Positions 4,904 to 6,668 of a stretch of 6,668 bases of DNA are shown one piece after another. Made by a program: the position numbers and the translations under genes. Below the pieces are notes generated by a model that ran no database searches, was not told the DNA's origin, and saw nothing but the letters and a program-made list of their open reading frames with translations. The stretch comes from Actinomycetota bacterium (GTDB taxonomy: Bacteria; Actinomycetota; Actinomycetes; Actinomycetales; Actinomycetaceae), in NCBI GenBank assembly GCA_019425105.1, contig JAHYYD010000065.1, forward strand, positions 1-6,668. The letters are read 5' to 3'. Position 1 is the stretch's first letter. The number at the start of each line of letters is the position of its first letter.

Positions 4904-4991
4904 GCGAGACGCAAGAGACGCACGTGAGAGGCACCGGTGAAGCACCAGAGAGGCACCAGTGAAGCACCAGAGGGGCACCGAAGGGGCGTCA
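4904..4991 (+). repeat. 11-bp-phased purine-rich repeat tract (GAGAGGCACCR / GTGAAGCACCA)
   Basis: From 4926 the sequence divides into six 11-bp units: GAGAGGCACCG, GTGAAGCACCA, GAGAGGCACCA, GTGAAGCACCA, GAGGGGCACCG and AAGGGGCGTCA. The first four also form a 22-bp unit repeated twice with one mismatch (4926-4947 and 4948-4969). A weaker unit, GAGACGCACGT (4915-4925), and GAGACGCAA (4906-4914) precede them. The last unit abuts the 35-bp tandem repeats. An 11-bp period is not a whole number of codons, so this is not a peptide repeat. Confidence 0.7.
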
Positions 4992-5094
4992 GATCTGCGC
5001 GAGCGCCTGATCCAAGTCCGCAATCAGATCTGCGCGAGCGCCTGGTCCAAGTCCGCAATCAGATCTGCGCGAGCGCCTGATCCAAGTCCGCGAT
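4990..5094 (-). repeat. Three tandem 35-bp repeats made from the 3' end of the metB-like gene
   Basis: Units lie at 4990-5024, 5025-5059 and 5060-5094. Each opens with the 8-bp palindrome CAGATCTG on the plus strand. The rightmost unit is the genuine end of the metB-like gene and encodes IADLDQALAQI on the minus strand. The other two lie past its stop codon and differ from each other at a single base. The TGA stop uses the last two bases of the coding unit and the first base of the next unit, so copy number does not change the protein. Confidence 0.9.
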
Positions 5095-6261
5095 CAGGTC
5101 GCCGGCGTCCTCCAGGCCGACCGCGAGGCGCAGGAGCGTGCCGGGCACGCCACCCACGCCGCCCACGCGCGTCGAGTGGGTCATGATCGCCGGGTGCTCG
5201 ATGAGGGACTCCGGCGCACCCAGGGACGCCGCGAGCGCAAAGACGCGCGTGCGCGTCGTCAGCTCGATCGCCGCCTCCTCGGTGGCGACCTGGAAGGAGA
5301 GCACGCCTCCCACGCCGGCCGGGTTCTGGGCGCGCGCCAGCTCGTAGCCCGGGTCCGAGGCCAGCCCCGGGTAGTGGACGGCCGTGACCTTCGGGTGGGC
5401 GGCCAGGAACTCGGCGACCTTCTGCGCGTTCTCGCAGTGGCGCTCCACGCGCAGGGCCAGGGTCTTCAGGCCGCGGTGTGCCAGGTACGTGTCGCGCGGG
5501 GAGGGCACGTGCCCGAGGGCCATCTGCAGCTTCACGGCCTCGGCGGCGCCGTCGCGATCGCCGAAGAAAGGCTCGACGTGCGCGGGCAGCTCCAGGCCAT
5601 CACGCAGGACGAAGGCACCGCCGATCACGTCCGAATGGCCACCCACGTACTTGGTCGTCGAATGCACGACGACGTCCGCACCCAGCTCGAGGGGACGCTG
5701 CAGGACCGGTGTCGCAAAAGTGTTGTCCACGACGAGCAGGCCGCCCACCTCGTGCGTGAGGGCCGCGATCGCAACGATATCCGTGACCAGCAGGAACGGG
5801 TTTGAGGGCGTCTCCACCCACACGATCTGGGGGCGCGAGGCGCGGATGACGCGCTCGGCCTCGGCCAGGTCGGTCAGGTCCACGGCCTCGGAGGTGATGC
5901 CCTCGGCTGGCTTGATGACGCTCAGGAGCTTGTGTGTGCCCCCATACACGTCGGTCGAGTGCACGACGTGGTCGCCGGGGCGCGCCAGCAGGCGGATCAC
6001 CGTGTCCTCGGCGCTCATGCCCGAGGGGAACGCGAAGCCGTGCGTCGCCCCCTCCAGGGACGCGAGCGCACCCGCGAACGCGTTGGTCGTTGGGTTGCCG
6101 CAGCGCCCGTACTCGTAGCCTTCCCGCAGCTCGCCGGGCTGATCCTGCACGAACGTCGAAGCGACGTGGATCGGAGGCACCACGTCACCCGTGATGGGGT
6201 CCGGGTCAAACCCAGCGTGGATGGCCAACGTAGAGAAGGTCGTACAGTCAGGCGTGCTCAT
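5059..6261 (-). CDS. metB: Cystathionine gamma-synthase (PLP-dependent trans-sulfuration enzyme)
   Basis: This 400-residue cytosolic enzyme belongs to the Cys/Met metabolism PLP family. It would join an activated homoserine ester to cysteine, giving cystathionine for methionine synthesis. Visible landmarks: STLAIHAGFDPD near the N-terminus, YEYGRCGNPTTN with Tyr51 and Arg53 (phosphate contacts from the partner subunit), SGMSA at 80-84, Tyr106 stacking on PLP, WVETPSNP (148-155), VVDNTFATP with Asp179, and HSTTKYVGGHSDV with the Schiff-base Lys204. ESLIEHPAIMTHSTR (351-365) near the C-terminus also fits the family. Length is normal. The ATG at 6261 keeps the family's N-terminus. GGAGG ends only one base before it, too close for a normal Shine-Dalgarno. 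The family also contains cystathionine gamma-lyase and O-acetylhomoserine sulfhydrylase, so exact specificity is less certain than fold. Confidence 0.88.
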   Translation of the reverse strand: MSTPDCTTFSTLAIHAGFDPDPITGDVVPPIHVASTFVQDQPGELREGYEYGRCGNPTTNAFAGALASLEGATHGFAFPSGMSAEDTVIRLLARPGDHVVHSTDVYGGTHKLLSVIKPAEGITSEAVDLTDLAEAERVIRASRPQIVWVETPSNPFLLVTDIVAIAALTHEVGGLLVVDNTFATPVLQRPLELGADVVVHSTTKYVGGHSDVIGGAFVLRDGLELPAHVEPFFGDRDGAAEAVKLQMALGHVPSPRDTYLAHRGLKTLALRVERHCENAQKVAEFLAAHPKVTAVHYPGLASDPGYELARAQNPAGVGGVLSFQVATEEAAIELTTRTRVFALAASLGAPESLIEHPAIMTHSTRVGGVGGVPGTLLRLAVGLEDAGDLIADLDQALAQI

Positions 6262-6267
6262 GCCTCC

Positions 6268-6273
6268 ACGCTA
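6268..6273 (-). promoter_or_regulatory. Candidate -10 element for a leaderless metB mRNA
   Basis: On the minus strand TAGCGT (TANNNT type) ends six bases before the A of the metB ATG. Transcription would start at the start codon. This would explain why GGAGG sits too close to the ATG to serve as a ribosome binding site. No clear -35 is visible, and readthrough from the ferrochelatase gene 71 bp upstream is the alternative. Confidence 0.3.
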
Positions 6274-6332
6274 CGAGGCCGGGGCCGCATCCGCCGAAGG
6301 GTTTCGTCCGCCGGTCGATTGTGACAGCGCGC

Positions 6333-6668
6333 CTACACCCAGCCGGCGAGAGCGATGCGCGCCTGCTCCTCCAGGGACGCGACAGCCCCCTCGGAGTCAT
6401 TGCCCCAGGGCACGTAGTGGAAGTCCCCGCCTCCGGCCTCGACGAAGGTCTCGCGGTTGAGCTGGTCGATTTCCTCGAGCGTCTCCAGGCAATCCGCCAT
6501 GAAGCCCGGGCAGATGACGTCCACGCGCGGGCACTTCGCGCCGCCCAGCTCGGCCATCTCCTCGATTGTCTGCGGGCCCAGCCACTCGGCCCGCCCGAAC
6601 ACGGACTGGAAGGTGGCCGTCAGCGACCCCATCGCCAGGCCCAGGCGCGACTCGAGGGCGGCGACCGT
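6333..6668 (-). CDS. hemH: Ferrochelatase, C-terminal part (partial at the window edge)
   Basis: The frame is open to the right edge and stops at TAG 6333-6335, leaving 111 residues of the C-terminal third. It reads TVAALESRLGLAMGSLTATF, then QSVFGRAEWLGPQTIEEM, CPGFMADCLETLEEI and GGGDFHYVPWGNDS, the standard order of ferrochelatase C-terminal motifs. The DCLETLEEI glutamates belong to the conserved metal-site region. The enzyme inserts ferrous iron into a porphyrin at the end of heme synthesis. In actinobacteria the substrate is usually coproporphyrin III (protein also named CpfC). The protein ends soon after the last motif with no extra Cys-bearing tail, unlike some actinobacterial ferrochelatases with a C-terminal iron-sulfur ligand set. 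The metB-like gene lies 71 bp downstream in the same direction with no clear terminator between, so co-transcription is possible. Confidence 0.93.
   Translation of the reverse strand, partial: TVAALESRLGLAMGSLTATFQSVFGRAEWLGPQTIEEMAELGGAKCPRVDVICPGFMADCLETLEEIDQLNRETFVEAGGGDFHYVPWGNDSEGAVASLEEQARIALAGWV

Noticed and set aside
4990..5094. CRISPR array
   Set aside because: The 35-bp units are directly adjacent with no spacers, and one of them is coding sequence of the metB-like gene.
5176..6118. Plus-strand open frames of 209 and 244 codons opposite metB
   Set aside because: Arg/Ser/Ala-rich shadows of a well-conserved enzyme gene.

Overview
The window looks like chromosomal DNA from a high-GC Gram-positive actinobacterium. 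The genes are strongly GC-rich at third codon positions. An Lsr2 nucleoid protein, an actinobacterial phosphoglycerate mutase start and lipoproteins with Ser/Thr/Ala-rich linkers all point that way. My best guess is the Actinomycetaceae (Schaalia/Actinomyces type). That is inference from protein style, not from a marker gene.

Layout from left to right. (1) The first 20 codons of a phosphoglycerate mutase (gpmA) run leftward off the edge. (2) A 269-bp divergent spacer carries 11-bp-phased CCCTGA repeats. (3) A rightward pair of surface lipoprotein genes follows: an OmpA-domain protein with a Gly/Asp-rich repeat stalk, then a DUF3060-like protein. A strong hairpin closes the pair. (4) A leftward lsr2 gene has its own hairpin terminator, so two hairpins stand back to back between the convergent units. 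(5) An AT-rich divergent spacer holds lsr2 and marR control signals. (6) A rightward marR-clc operon with overlapping genes encodes a MarR regulator and a ClC-type chloride transporter. (7) A 620-bp convergent spacer is built largely of short repeats. (8) A leftward cystathionine gamma-synthase gene (metB-like) follows, and then (9) the 3' third of a leftward ferrochelatase gene that continues past the right edge.

The genes cover several unrelated housekeeping tasks: glycolysis, cell-surface lipoproteins, chromatin silencing, anion transport with its likely regulator, methionine/cysteine metabolism and heme synthesis. The only clear functional pairings are the two lipoproteins and marR-clc.

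The most unusual part is the convergent spacer at 4439-5058. It holds decayed copies of the clc 3' end, a 19-bp repeat array (four direct, two inverted) with dyad symmetry, 18-bp and 12-bp doublets, an 11-bp-phased repeat tract, and three tandem 35-bp units of which one is the last 35 bp of the metB-like gene itself. I found no CRISPR array, tRNA, rRNA, transposase or phage gene.
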